From: CALSMU01 sp965230225
Lineage (GTDB): Bacteria > Bacteroidota > Bacteroidia > Flavobacteriales_D > Parvicellaceae
NCBI GenBank assembly: GCA_965230225.1
Contig: CBDDKM010000006.1
Coordinates: forward strand, 1 to 64,000
DNA length: 64,000 nt
Direction: 5' to 3'
Shown here: positions 18,401 through 26,091 of the stretch, one piece after another
Layout of the letters: every line of letters begins with the position of its first letter
How positions within the stretch are numbered: position 1 is the first letter of the stretch
Program-made: the position numbers and the translations under genes
Notes under the pieces: generated by a model
What the model saw: the letters and a program-made list of their open reading frames with translations, nothing else
Database searches by the model: none
What the model was told of the DNA's origin: nothing

Positions 18401-19983
18401 CTTCTTATGTGCTAGCTACAGGAGAAGGAGCGAGAGTATTCTGTGGAGATACTATTACAGGAACACAGCCTTTTACCATCGATATGGTAGGTGAAATCAA
18501 TAAAGGTGATATTAACTTACCTGTATCATACACCAATACCGGTTCGGCTCCTGATGATGGGTGGTCCTTGGTAGGGAACCCTTACCCATGTACCATCGAT
18601 TGGGATGATGTAGATTGGGTAAAAACAAACATCAATGCTGCGGTTTATATTTGGAATCCGGATTTAGCCACCTTTGCCACCTATGTACCTGGGGTTACTC
18701 CTGGAACTGGAATTGGGTTGAATGGCGGATCAAGATACATTGCCTCTTCTCAAGGCTTTTGGGTGCAAACTAATGCAGCTTCTCCAGTGTTAACTGCTAA
18801 AGAAAGTTGTAAATCTGATGGTGATCAAACATTTATAAAAGCTACCACTCCTTCATTAATTAGATTACACCTAAATGATGGAACCTATACTGATGAGACG
18901 GTGATTCGATTCGAAGGTTCGTCTACAAATAACTTTGACCCAACACTTGATGGTTGGAAATTGTACAATACCGGAAACTGGGATATTACAGAGATTGGTA
19001 CCATGCTAAATGGAAAGGATTACTCAGTAAATAGTCTTCCTTCGGCCAATCAAACAGTTTACATGAAAGTAAAGGGAACCATTGGTACAACCATGACTCT
19101 TAGTGTAGCCGAGTGGACCGAAGATGAGGTAGGTTGTGTTATTCTGGAAGATTTAATTGACGGTACCATTATGTTATTGGACGATCAAACTTCTTATTCA
19201 TTTACCCATGCCGGACCAGGTTTGGTTACCCGATTTAAATTAGAGTTTATTCAACAACACGAAGTAACCTTAAACTCTCCTTCTTGCTATGGAGATAATA
19301 ATGGAAGCATTGATTTACAACAATTTGGTCAGGGACCATTTGATTATGAGTGGAAGGACCTGACAGGTAATTCTATCAATACAGAAACATCATCGGGAAC
19401 AGCAAGTCTTGCAAACCTGGAAGCAGGATGGTACATTGTAGAATCTGGTGATCAGAGCGTATGCCCTCTAATGTCGGATACAGTGTATCTATCAGAGCCT
19501 CAGGAATTACTTGCTCCTTATTCTGTTTTGGATGAGTCTTGCACTAATTGTTGTGATGGTGAAATAGTGGTTTCTCCAAGTGGAGGTACAGCCCCTTATG
19601 CGTACTCATGGAGTCATGATGCGCTGTGGAATCAAGGAATTACAACAGGGCTTTGTACTGATCAGTACGAAATAATCGTAACAGATGCTAATGGTTGTGT
19701 TACCACCATTATGGTGGATGTATTAGGCCCTAATTCTATTGTAGAAAATGAAGAAGGAGTACTATCTGTATTTCCTAACCCGTCTAATGGTGAATTTACC
19801 ATAATACTAAAGAATGGAGAGGTGATTGAGGAGGTAAATGTATACGATATTGCAGGTAATTTGGTATTAACAGAAAGAATGCCTGAATCTGTATTATCTG
19901 AAAACCTGAGTACAGGAGTTTATTTACTTTTCGTAAAGGGAACTTCTGGTACGGTGTTTATGGATAAAGTTGTAGTAGAGTAG
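15475..19983 (+). CDS. T9SS-secreted multidomain adhesin with duplicated DUF2341-LamG modules
   Basis: A 1502-residue surface protein. A signal peptide (about residues 1-22) is followed by DUF2341 (about 24-115) and a LamG/concanavalin-like domain (about 140-370). The same pair occurs again at about 380-480 and 500-725, nearly colinear, with shared segments such as RNNRYYEG and the DFDRSEYFNV block. Next come a WQGTNTAWTNPANWSNG module (about 735) of the kind seen in secreted Bacteroidetes proteins, an Ig-like region, two SprB-type repeats (from about 1268) and a type A T9SS tail (VFPNPSNGEF near 1430, ending STGVYLLFVKG...KVVVE). LamG domains bind carbohydrate, so adhesion to glycans or particles is the probable role. 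Substrate is unknown. Confidence 0.9.
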   Translation: MKMKKIYLLLLVTLISIGFSAQVCDYQFFKTITIQSSQVSADLTDFPVMFSLTDPDLRTTANGGNVENANGYDIAFQATDGTPLDFQTESYDATTGELVVWVKIPALSSSIDTEIEMLYGNSSVSSDQSTGSVWSSGFSGVWHMNNDPSTSPLEDASGNGVAGQSGGSMTSTDVVTGKVGDAMDFDGTNDYFALANLNYSGVGTLPQLTVSAWVNTTFNNGAFNGNWSILDFDRSEYFNVYVHGDGRVGFSTKGGNTDDFFAGSAGDVNDGTWHFVTAVYDGTDKMIYIDGTLASTQTNPHGGSALGTANTRYGLIGDGSEASSFNGGKNNRYYEGLLDEVRYSEMVRSADWIGTEYNNQNSPGTFYSVGTQNAFTDDCNCYTYKYKKDITIQASQISGSGSHTDFPVLVSFTDADLISVANGGHVESDMGYDVVFKNTSGTLLDHQMEKYNPATGEYVAWVRIPSLSTSINTTIEVWYGNTGILSDQSTASVWNSDYNAVWHMENDPASGWQQDGTGNYPAKSAGGMTTTDLVSGKGGDGIELDGTNDYYAISGLSYSASGVIPQMSVACWVKTTYTGGANTNWAIIDFDRSEYFNVFVNGDGRASFSTKQTGIDDFNAGTAGDLNDGAWHHVVAVYDGTDKLLYIDGVLAGTKTNPHGGNPLGSGTTRFGFIGEGSEASSFNASRNNRYYEGGIDELRLMNIGLSADWITTEFNNQNNPSAFITVGSEQDLTNVWQGTNTAWTNPANWSNGVPTAYTDITIPSGLGNYPIINGANALGRSITIESGATLEITGTDTLFVNGDFKVQGTFTPGNGILYFSGECRKVASVDLSESLTVNYLAVDREDGILINDRAVQIQETLNVLDGTLQTGDSLIILSNSTATGRLLELGSTADVQGRAVIERYIDVGLTDWRLLTSAVQNTDFEQFDDDFITSGIPGTDYPNWPSAASPWPSIQVYDETQAGDLDVGLDPPSSTSYVLATGEGARVFCGDTITGTQPFTIDMVGEINKGDINLPVSYTNTGSAPDDGWSLVGNPYPCTIDWDDVDWVKTNINAAVYIWNPDLATFATYVPGVTPGTGIGLNGGSRYIASSQGFWVQTNAASPVLTAKESCKSDGDQTFIKATTPSLIRLHLNDGTYTDETVIRFEGSSTNNFDPTLDGWKLYNTGNWDITEIGTMLNGKDYSVNSLPSANQTVYMKVKGTIGTTMTLSVAEWTEDEVGCVILEDLIDGTIMLLDDQTSYSFTHAGPGLVTRFKLEFIQQHEVTLNSPSCYGDNNGSIDLQQFGQGPFDYEWKDLTGNSINTETSSGTASLANLEAGWYIVESGDQSVCPLMSDTVYLSEPQELLAPYSVLDESCTNCCDGEIVVSPSGGTAPYAYSWSHDALWNQGITTGLCTDQYEIIVTDANGCVTTIMVDVLGPNSIVENEEGVLSVFPNPSNGEFTIILKNGEVIEEVNVYDIAGNLVLTERMPESVLSENLSTGVYLLFVKGTSGTVFMDKVVVE

Positions 19984-19985
19984 AC

Positions 19986-20561
19986 TTAATCCTCTATATA
20001 TATTCTCATAGAAAATTCTCCATTTGTTAATGGATGAAGAGTAAGGTCGTTTTCGTTTATCACATTGAATTCAAAAGAGCCTCTTAGTATATAGCTCCTT
20101 TTCTTTTCGTCGTAAACCTCAATGCGTGGTCCTTTAATTACTTCGTCAATTACAAAGTTAGAAGACCCAAAATCTACATTTTCCCTGTCGTTGGAGTAAA
20201 ATATACCTGCAGAGTCAACTAGTACTACTCTCATATAGGGGAAAGATGAACCATCCGCAGAAATGGTTTTACCTTCCAGGTTTTTAATGTCGGATTTGGG
20301 AATAGGATTTTTATCAAATTGTAAAAAGAAGTCTGCCTGAAAAGAATCGTCGGGACTATTAAATGAATTTAACCATCCTGCCTTCGGACCACCGCTGTAC
20401 AAAAACATGGGTTGAATGTCGTTATCCTGAATAAGAATTTCCTGGTTTTGAAAATTAAATTTAACGTAGAAAAATTCGGTAAAGCCTGGTTCCGGATCAG
20501 GATTCTTTTTACAGCTTGCTAAAATGGTAAGGCAAACGATTAGGGCAGTGATGTATCGCAT
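19986..20561 (-). CDS. Lipoprotein of unknown function
   Basis: A 191-residue protein with a lipoprotein signal peptide ending LASC (Cys17), followed by KKNPDPEPG and a beta-rich domain. No family recognised. It is convergent with the LamG adhesin, only 2 bp apart, and about 50 bp downstream of the degenerate archaemetzincin gene on the same strand, so the two may be cotranscribed. Confidence 0.72.
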   Translation of the reverse strand: MRYITALIVCLTILASCKKNPDPEPGFTEFFYVKFNFQNQEILIQDNDIQPMFLYSGGPKAGWLNSFNSPDDSFQADFFLQFDKNPIPKSDIKNLEGKTISADGSSFPYMRVVLVDSAGIFYSNDRENVDFGSSNFVIDEVIKGPRIEVYDEKKRSYILRGSFEFNVINENDLTLHPLTNGEFSMRIYIED

Positions 20562-20612
20562 ATTCAGTAAAATTGTTGGAACAAATCTAGAAATAAATCG
20601 AGTTAGCCAATG

Positions 20613-21533
20613 TTAAAATTTCTTTAAGCAAGATTCGTAATATTCCACCATCTGTTTGTTTCCTTCCTCCATCCAAAAATTTCTAAGATCTTTAAATCTT
20701 TTAGAGTAATCAAAGCCAACGGAATATTTTAATTTTTCAAGAGCTTTTGGAGACATGATAAAACTTCCTGCCTCTAATTCCTCTTTACTGTTATGGAAAT
20801 TCAATAAACATTCATAGTCTTTCACATTCTTGATGGAAAACAAATTAACCAGTTGTTTAGAGATCACTTTTCGAATATTGTATTTGGTTTGATCTCCATA
20901 GTCAATTAATCGGTAGGTGGATACCAGACCGGCACCACCTTTAAGTTTAGAACTACCAAATAAATAGTTGTATTTAGGGTTATAAATATCATGTTCTGTA
21001 ATTCCCAATACGGCAATGGCATCTTCCGGTTGATGTTTCATAATGTACTGATCAATAAAAGAAGAAGCTTGGATTTGTTCCCTAAGATTCTGTGTTTCAT
21101 CTCCTTTCATTTTGGAGAAATAGGCAAAGTCGTTTTCCGGAACCATTCTGGTTTTAACCTGGTCTAATGATTTGATTTCATCGTAGGAAACACGGTCCAA
21201 TATTTTTACCGGTACTTGTAAAAAGCACTCTAGATAATCTACTTCCTGGTTAATTATTTCCTCAACTTCAGGTTTCATGTGTCCAAATGGCATGAGGTAA
21301 ACAACCTTTTTGTTTCCGTTGAGTTTATTAGGTGCGGAATTAATGTATTCCACCAAAGAACGATCTTTAGGTTTTAGGGTATTTCGATGATGTAGTTCAT
21401 CAAAATTTGATAAGCTGATTCCAACCGTATCCTCTGGTGAAATCGTTATAGAAGTAGAATTATTTTCTTGATTGGAACAACTCGAGATTAAGAAAAGGCA
21501 AAATAGTATAATAAACAGAGCAAAGGTTCTCAT
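20613..21533 (-). CDS. Archaemetzincin-like lipoprotein lacking the zinc-binding residues
   Basis: A 306-residue lipoprotein (lipobox ISSC, Cys19). Residues 172-210 (AIAVLGITEHDIYNPKYNYLFG..., then VSTYRL) match the archaemetzincin fold, and residues 242-286 (CLLNFHNSKEELE..., then KLKYSVGFDYSKRFKDLRNF) align with its C-terminal half. In true archaemetzincins the intervening segment holds HExxHxxGxxHC and then CxxC. Here the aligned positions are Lys226, Gln227, Asn230, Ser233, Asn236 and Val237, and the later CxxC is Ser261 and Ala264. Every catalytic and most structural zinc ligands are gone, so this is a pseudoprotease on the periplasmic or outer face. The frame is intact, which argues for a retained binding role. 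Alignment was made by eye. Confidence 0.75.
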   Translation of the reverse strand: MRTFALFIILFCLFLISSCSNQENNSTSITISPEDTVGISLSNFDELHHRNTLKPKDRSLVEYINSAPNKLNGNKKVVYLMPFGHMKPEVEEIINQEVDYLECFLQVPVKILDRVSYDEIKSLDQVKTRMVPENDFAYFSKMKGDETQNLREQIQASSFIDQYIMKHQPEDAIAVLGITEHDIYNPKYNYLFGSSKLKGGAGLVSTYRLIDYGDQTKYNIRKVISKQLVNLFSIKNVKDYECLLNFHNSKEELEAGSFIMSPKALEKLKYSVGFDYSKRFKDLRNFWMEEGNKQMVEYYESCLKKF

Positions 21534-21625
21534 AGTTTTGGATTAAAATGAATAATCTATGTTAAAGATAATTTCATTTTTCTCATTCAAAAAAATGTAT
21601 CATTTTTGCACAGGTATTTAATGAA

Positions 21626-22267
21626 ATGAAAAAAGCATTCTTTTTAATCACTTTGGTAACAGTTTCTCTGTTCGCTGCACAATGCCGCAAGGTGGAAGAA
21701 CCTCAGGCGGAAGGAACTCTGTTGGGAGTTGTTCGATTGTCTGAAGAGGAACGTGATTTTGTACCTTATCAAATGGGGGATTTGTTGTTTTTTCAAAATC
21801 AACAATCTGCCACCATCGTTTATGAAGTGGTGGATCAAACCATTGCAGTTGGAGGAACGGTAATTACCAACCCCGAAACAGACGATTTTTATAATATTGA
21901 ATCAATGAATGTAAGAATCGCTGATGCCGGAGGAAACATTTATAATATACATCACACTCCAGCTTTGAATATGGAGTACGATAGATATTTCTCGATTTCC
22001 CTTGGAGTATCAGATTCTTTGACAACCGAGAATTTTAATTGTACTTATGGTTGTGATGGAGATACATTAGAAAGTATTTATGGAGGACAAGCAGTTCAAC
22101 ATGGTTCTATTTATCTGAATTCAGAAAACTATTTGGACGTTTACGAATTTGTAGGTCAGTCTAATAGTGGGTTACCTGCTTCAATTGCTAAAGTATATTA
22201 TAACCAGAAATATGGAATTGTTGGTTTTGTAACCATTACAGGAGAAGTATGGAATCTAATGATATAG
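21626..22267 (+). CDS. Secreted or lipoprotein of unknown function
   Basis: A 213-residue protein with a hydrophobic leader ending LFAAQC, a plausible lipobox with Cys20. The rest is beta-rich and acidic, with a CTYGCDG pair of Cys near residue 140. No family recognised. It is divergent from the archaemetzincin-like gene, with 92 bp between, and is followed by a clear terminator. Confidence 0.72.
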   Translation: MKKAFFLITLVTVSLFAAQCRKVEEPQAEGTLLGVVRLSEEERDFVPYQMGDLLFFQNQQSATIVYEVVDQTIAVGGTVITNPETDDFYNIESMNVRIADAGGNIYNIHHTPALNMEYDRYFSISLGVSDSLTTENFNCTYGCDGDTLESIYGGQAVQHGSIYLNSENYLDVYEFVGQSNSGLPASIAKVYYNQKYGIVGFVTITGEVWNLMI

Positions 22268-22295
22268 CACAAAATTGTACACTAATATAGATTGA

Positions 22296-22323
22296 GGGGA
22301 GGCCGTTTGGTTTCCCTTTTTTT
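22296..22323 (+). terminator. Rho-independent terminator
   Basis: GGGGAGGCC pairs with GGTTTCCCT across a GTTT loop, with G-U pairs, followed by TTTTTTT. It ends the single-gene unit at 21626-22267. Confidence 0.7.
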
Positions 22324-22429
22324 ATTTATTTTTTTCCTGACGTGCAACGTTTTCATTTTTGGTTGTCAATTATTATCGAAGCTTTAAATCGACCGGTAGA
22401 TTTTACCAAATCCATATTAAGACCAAAAG

Positions 22430-24769
22430 ATGAAAACCATTCGATTATTATCACTAACGATATTAAATTTATTATTCCTGGGAGCAAATGCCCAAAGTTT
22501 AACTCAAACTATTAGAGGAAGCCTTGTAGACGCTGACTCTAAAGAACCCATTATTGGAGCTACTGTTATTGTTCTGGATTCTGACCCTTTAATTGGGGCT
22601 GTAACCGATTTTAACGGAGATTTTAGATTGGAAAAAGTTCCGGTTGGAAGAGCAAGTATTAAAATTAATTATGTGGGCTATGAAGAGAAAATTATGCCTA
22701 ACATTTCTATTGGATCTGCTAAAGAAGTGGTGCTCAATATAGCCATAGTAGAGCAAGTTACTATGATGACTGGTGTTGTAATAGAAGCAAAGAAGGACAA
22801 AAGGAAAACCAATAACGATATGGCTTTGGTGAGTTCCAGAGCATTTACAGTAGAAGAAACCCAGCGCTATGCCGGAACCTTTAACGACCCTGCCAGAATG
22901 GTGGCTTCATTTGCTGGAGTAAACAGCAATGCCGAAGGGAATAATGATATTGTAGTAAGAGGGAACTCACCGAGAGGAATTCTATGGAGAATGGAAGGAG
23001 TGGAAATTCCAAACCCTAACCATTTTGCAGAAGAAGGTTCCTCCGGAGGGGCAATTAATGCACTAAACAGTAATATGCTGGCCAACTCAGATTTTGCCAC
23101 TGGTGCATTTGCTCCAGAATATGGGAATGCCCTTTCCGGGGTATTTGATATTAGCCTACGCACAGGAAACAATGAAAACAGAGAATACACTTTCGGAATT
23201 GGAGCGTTGGGAGTAGATATGACCATGGAGGGACCTTTTAAACAAGGAGGGAAGTCCTCTTATTTAGCTAATTATAGATATTCCTCACTTGCATTGTTGG
23301 ATGAGGCTGGAATAGTTGATTTTGGAGGAGTGCCAAAGTACCAGGACGGTGCATTCAAGGTAGTGCTACCAACAGAGACATTAGGAGACTTTACACTTTT
23401 TGGATTAGGTGGTTTAAGTAACATCCGAGAACAATGGGAACCAAATGATTCCACCAATTCAGCCTACGATTTTCATGCTAACATGGGAGTAGGAGGAATC
23501 ATCAATACCTATTATTTAAAGGACAATGCCTATATCAAATCGTATGTGTCTCTTGCCACTAATGGAAGTGGTTCTACCTATAGTACTGATGAGGATGAAA
23601 TGGAAATGACGGATCGGTACCATGATGACCTGACTAAAAGTGCTTTGAGAGTTAGTTCTGCTTACCACAAGAAGTTTGATGCTAAAAACAAGCTGCAGGT
23701 TGGAGGTATTTACAGTAGTTTAAATTATTCGCTCACTTCTAAATCGTTAAACGAAGAAACCAATCAGTTTGTGGATATCCTAAATGATAAAGGAACCACC
23801 GGTTATGGTCAGTTTTACACCAGCTGGAAGCACCGTTTTAACGAAAAAGTAACCATGGTTAACGGGGTTCACTATTTACACCTATTCTTAAACAATAGTT
23901 ATTCCATAGAACCAAGAACAGCCGTTCAGTGGAAACTAAACAATAGAAACTCTATTAATGCTGGTTTTGGAATACACAGTAAAGTAGAATCATTGTTGAG
24001 CTACTTTAGTCAGGTGGAAGATATGAATGGTGTGTTAACTACTCCAAACAAAAACATGGAACTACCAAAGGCTCAACATTATGTGCTGGGGTATGATTAT
24101 GGAATCAATGAAAATACTCATGTTAAAGTGGAGACTTATTATCAAAGGCTGTATAACATCCCGGTAGAGAACGATATTAATAGCTATTACTCCACATTAA
24201 ACAGTTCTGAGTGGTTCAATAATGTGGATTTGGTGAACGAAGGAACAGGAAGGAACTATGGCGTTGAAATGACCCTGGAAAGATTCTTTTCCAATAACTT
24301 CTACTATTTGGTAACTGCCTCTCTATACGACTCTAAATATACTTCTTTGGATGGGGTAGAGCGAAGAGGAAAGTACAGTGGAAATTACCTGGCTAATGTA
24401 TTGGTAGGTAAAGAGTTTTATCTGGGTAAGGAAAAGAATAAGATTCTGAATGTAAGTGCAAAAGTAAGCTACAATGGTGGTAACAGATACCACCCGGTTG
24501 ATTTGCAAAGTTCGATTAATCAAAACCAAACTGTATTCTATGATAACCTTCCTTATGGATCAAAAGGAGAAGATGTATTGGTAGTGAATTTTGGAGCTAA
24601 CTTCCAGATTAACAAAGAAAAGACCGCTCATATTATCAAGTTGGAAGTGCTTAATGCTACTGGCCATCAGGCAAGACTTTACGAATACTACAACGATCGT
24701 ACTCAATCCATTGATTATGGAAGACAGTTAAACATGATTCCTAATTTAATGTATCAGCTTCAGTTTTAA
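22430..24769 (+). CDS. TonB-dependent receptor with carboxypeptidase-regulatory-like N-terminus
   Basis: A 779-residue outer-membrane protein. A signal peptide (about residues 1-21) leads to a CarboxypepD_reg-like domain (about 26-110: TIRGSLVDADSKEPIIGATVIV), then the plug domain (about 140-235: NDIVVRGNSPRGILWRMEGVEIPNP), then a beta-barrel with alternating strands ending in the aromatic-terminal YQLQF typical of outer-membrane proteins. Such receptors import iron complexes, vitamins or oligosaccharides using TonB energy. There is no SusD partner next to it, so the substrate is open. It stands alone, with a strong terminator right after it. Confidence 0.88.
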   Translation: MKTIRLLSLTILNLLFLGANAQSLTQTIRGSLVDADSKEPIIGATVIVLDSDPLIGAVTDFNGDFRLEKVPVGRASIKINYVGYEEKIMPNISIGSAKEVVLNIAIVEQVTMMTGVVIEAKKDKRKTNNDMALVSSRAFTVEETQRYAGTFNDPARMVASFAGVNSNAEGNNDIVVRGNSPRGILWRMEGVEIPNPNHFAEEGSSGGAINALNSNMLANSDFATGAFAPEYGNALSGVFDISLRTGNNENREYTFGIGALGVDMTMEGPFKQGGKSSYLANYRYSSLALLDEAGIVDFGGVPKYQDGAFKVVLPTETLGDFTLFGLGGLSNIREQWEPNDSTNSAYDFHANMGVGGIINTYYLKDNAYIKSYVSLATNGSGSTYSTDEDEMEMTDRYHDDLTKSALRVSSAYHKKFDAKNKLQVGGIYSSLNYSLTSKSLNEETNQFVDILNDKGTTGYGQFYTSWKHRFNEKVTMVNGVHYLHLFLNNSYSIEPRTAVQWKLNNRNSINAGFGIHSKVESLLSYFSQVEDMNGVLTTPNKNMELPKAQHYVLGYDYGINENTHVKVETYYQRLYNIPVENDINSYYSTLNSSEWFNNVDLVNEGTGRNYGVEMTLERFFSNNFYYLVTASLYDSKYTSLDGVERRGKYSGNYLANVLVGKEFYLGKEKNKILNVSAKVSYNGGNRYHPVDLQSSINQNQTVFYDNLPYGSKGEDVLVVNFGANFQINKEKTAHIIKLEVLNATGHQARLYEYYNDRTQSIDYGRQLNMIPNLMYQLQF

Positions 24770-24794
24770 TTTGGTGGGTTTAATACTGAAGAGA

Positions 24795-24826
24795 AAGCCC
24801 TTGACCAGTAGGTTGGGGGCTTTTTT
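24795..24826 (+). terminator. Rho-independent terminator after the TonB receptor
   Basis: AAAGCCCTTGACC pairs with GGTTGGGGGCTTT over 13 bp (three G-U pairs) around an AGTA loop, then T6. It lies 26 bp after the receptor stop. Confidence 0.8.
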
Positions 24827-24892
24827 CATTAAACTGTAAGACTTTAAGACGAGTGAGAAATGATTTTCACTTCGCACTAAACGAGGTCCGCC

Positions 24893-24912
24893 ATTCCCAC
24901 GAAAGTGGGAAT
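24893..24912. repeat. Palindromic REP-like element
   Basis: Eight-base arms ATTCCCAC and GTGGGAAT enclose a GAAA tetraloop. Similar GGGAATG-type palindromes with GAAA/TTTC centres are common dispersed intergenic repeats in bacteria. Only this copy was seen in the window. Confidence 0.45.
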
Positions 24913-25392
24913 CCCATGAAGCAAGCACTAATCTGATAAGTTTCCCGACTCAATTCAATACTCCAAACTTTTACTCTATTCTTCCTCCACCCGACAATTT
25001 TTACATTTTGTTGAAAACCACATGGTTATCAACAATTTGAGAGGTTTGTTGTAAATGAGGTGTTTTTGTAAGTGTCAGAAAATCAGCTAAAAACGATTTG
25101 GTTAAGTATATTTCACATGTTAAAAATACTTAATCGAAACAATGCGAAATTGTTAATAACCCCCAGAAAATGAGAGTGCTACGAAAAATGCAAAATACCC
25201 CATAATCGACTGACCCTCATGACCGTTTATTGCTGAAAGTGGCGTCTGGTTCCCAAAATGATACCACTTACAAAAAAAATGAACCACTTGTAAAATCTTT
25301 AAAATTTCTGCGTTAATATTGGTGTACGGAATTGTGCAGAGTGTCCCCCTACTTAAAATGCCATTCCGAATACACCACTAAAAAGACATAAA

Positions 25393-25419
25393 TAAATTAC
25401 GAGGTAGAGTCGTAATTTA
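25393..25419. promoter_or_regulatory. Perfect 10-bp inverted repeat with 7-nt spacer
   Basis: TAAATTACGA (25393-25402) and TCGTAATTTA (25410-25419) are exact reverse complements around GGTAGAG. The site is 160-185 bp before the first gene of the Rhs operon. It could be an operator for a dimeric regulator or an RNA stem in the leader. Confidence 0.4.
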
Positions 25420-25513
25420 AAGTTGTGATCATTCTGTGTGAATGAGTAGATGCATTGTTGGATAAGCCTGGATGGTTTAAGAGAAGTAGTTCCCACAACA
25501 TAACTGAATTTAA

Positions 25514-25538
25514 CTTACGAAAAAGTGTTTTTCGTGAG
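25514..25538. promoter_or_regulatory. Leader hairpin upstream of the Rhs operon
   Basis: CTTACGAAAAA and TTTTTCGTGAG pair over 11 bp around GTG, 40 bp before the first start codon. It has no following T-run, so it is not a simple terminator; a mRNA stability or translation element is possible. Confidence 0.35.
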
Positions 25539-25577
25539 CCTGGAGAAAGTACGCTTAATTGAAATAAAAAATACATC

Positions 25578-26078
25578 ATGAAAATGATGCGAACATTAAA
25601 TAATAATATGAAAATGAAGAAGTTAGTTTCAACCTTGTTATTGGTTTTTACCGTAGCTATTATTGGTGTTAAGGCACAAACCATTGTTTCACCTACTGAT
25701 GTTCAATTGGTCATAGAACCTCAGGTAGATATTACCTTATCCGAATCTGAGGCAGATACATTAGTAGATCCATTCGATGCGATAGATGACAACCTGGTAA
25801 TGGATGTGAGTGTCGTGATGACCTTAAGTGATACTGCTACAGTATCTCTGATCCATGTAAAAGTTGGTCGAACTACAGGTGCCAACGATATTATTGAGCA
25901 CACCTTTACATTCGATAATTTTTCTCCCGGTTCTGGATTAATCTACGAACGTGAAGAGAATTCCATCAGACTTGGAGTAGGTGGTCATTCTAATGCCGAA
26001 ATATTGTATGCAGAAGTTTATCTGGAGGATAGTTCTGGTCATACTTCGGAAATCATATTAACCAATACAGAAGATTAA
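25578..26078 (+). CDS. Small secreted protein, first gene of the Rhs operon
   Basis: A 166-residue protein as drawn. Several Met codons lie near the start; the signal peptide begins MKMKKLVSTLLLVF, so translation may start at 25608 instead. The mature part is acidic and beta-rich (IVSPTDVQLVIEPQVDITLSES). No family recognised. It is 13 bp from the next gene and therefore in the same operon. Position suggests an accessory exported with the large proteins downstream. Confidence 0.68.
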   Translation: MKMMRTLNNNMKMKKLVSTLLLVFTVAIIGVKAQTIVSPTDVQLVIEPQVDITLSESEADTLVDPFDAIDDNLVMDVSVVMTLSDTATVSLIHVKVGRTTGANDIIEHTFTFDNFSPGSGLIYEREENSIRLGVGGHSNAEILYAEVYLEDSSGHTSEIILTNTED

Positions 26079-26091
26079 AAACACTTTTCTT

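Larger units (their letters stand above)
24827..25577. other. 750-bp noncoding region with four hairpins upstream of the Rhs operon
   Basis: No ORF of note. It holds ATTCCCAC-GAAA-GTGGGAAT at 24893-24912, a 28-bp near-palindrome at 25008-25035 (TTGTTGAAAACC/GGTTATCAACAA, one mismatch), a 10-bp-arm inverted repeat at 25393-25419 and a hairpin at 25514-25538. It is the probable promoter and long leader region of the Rhs operon, which starts at 25578. Confidence 0.45.
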
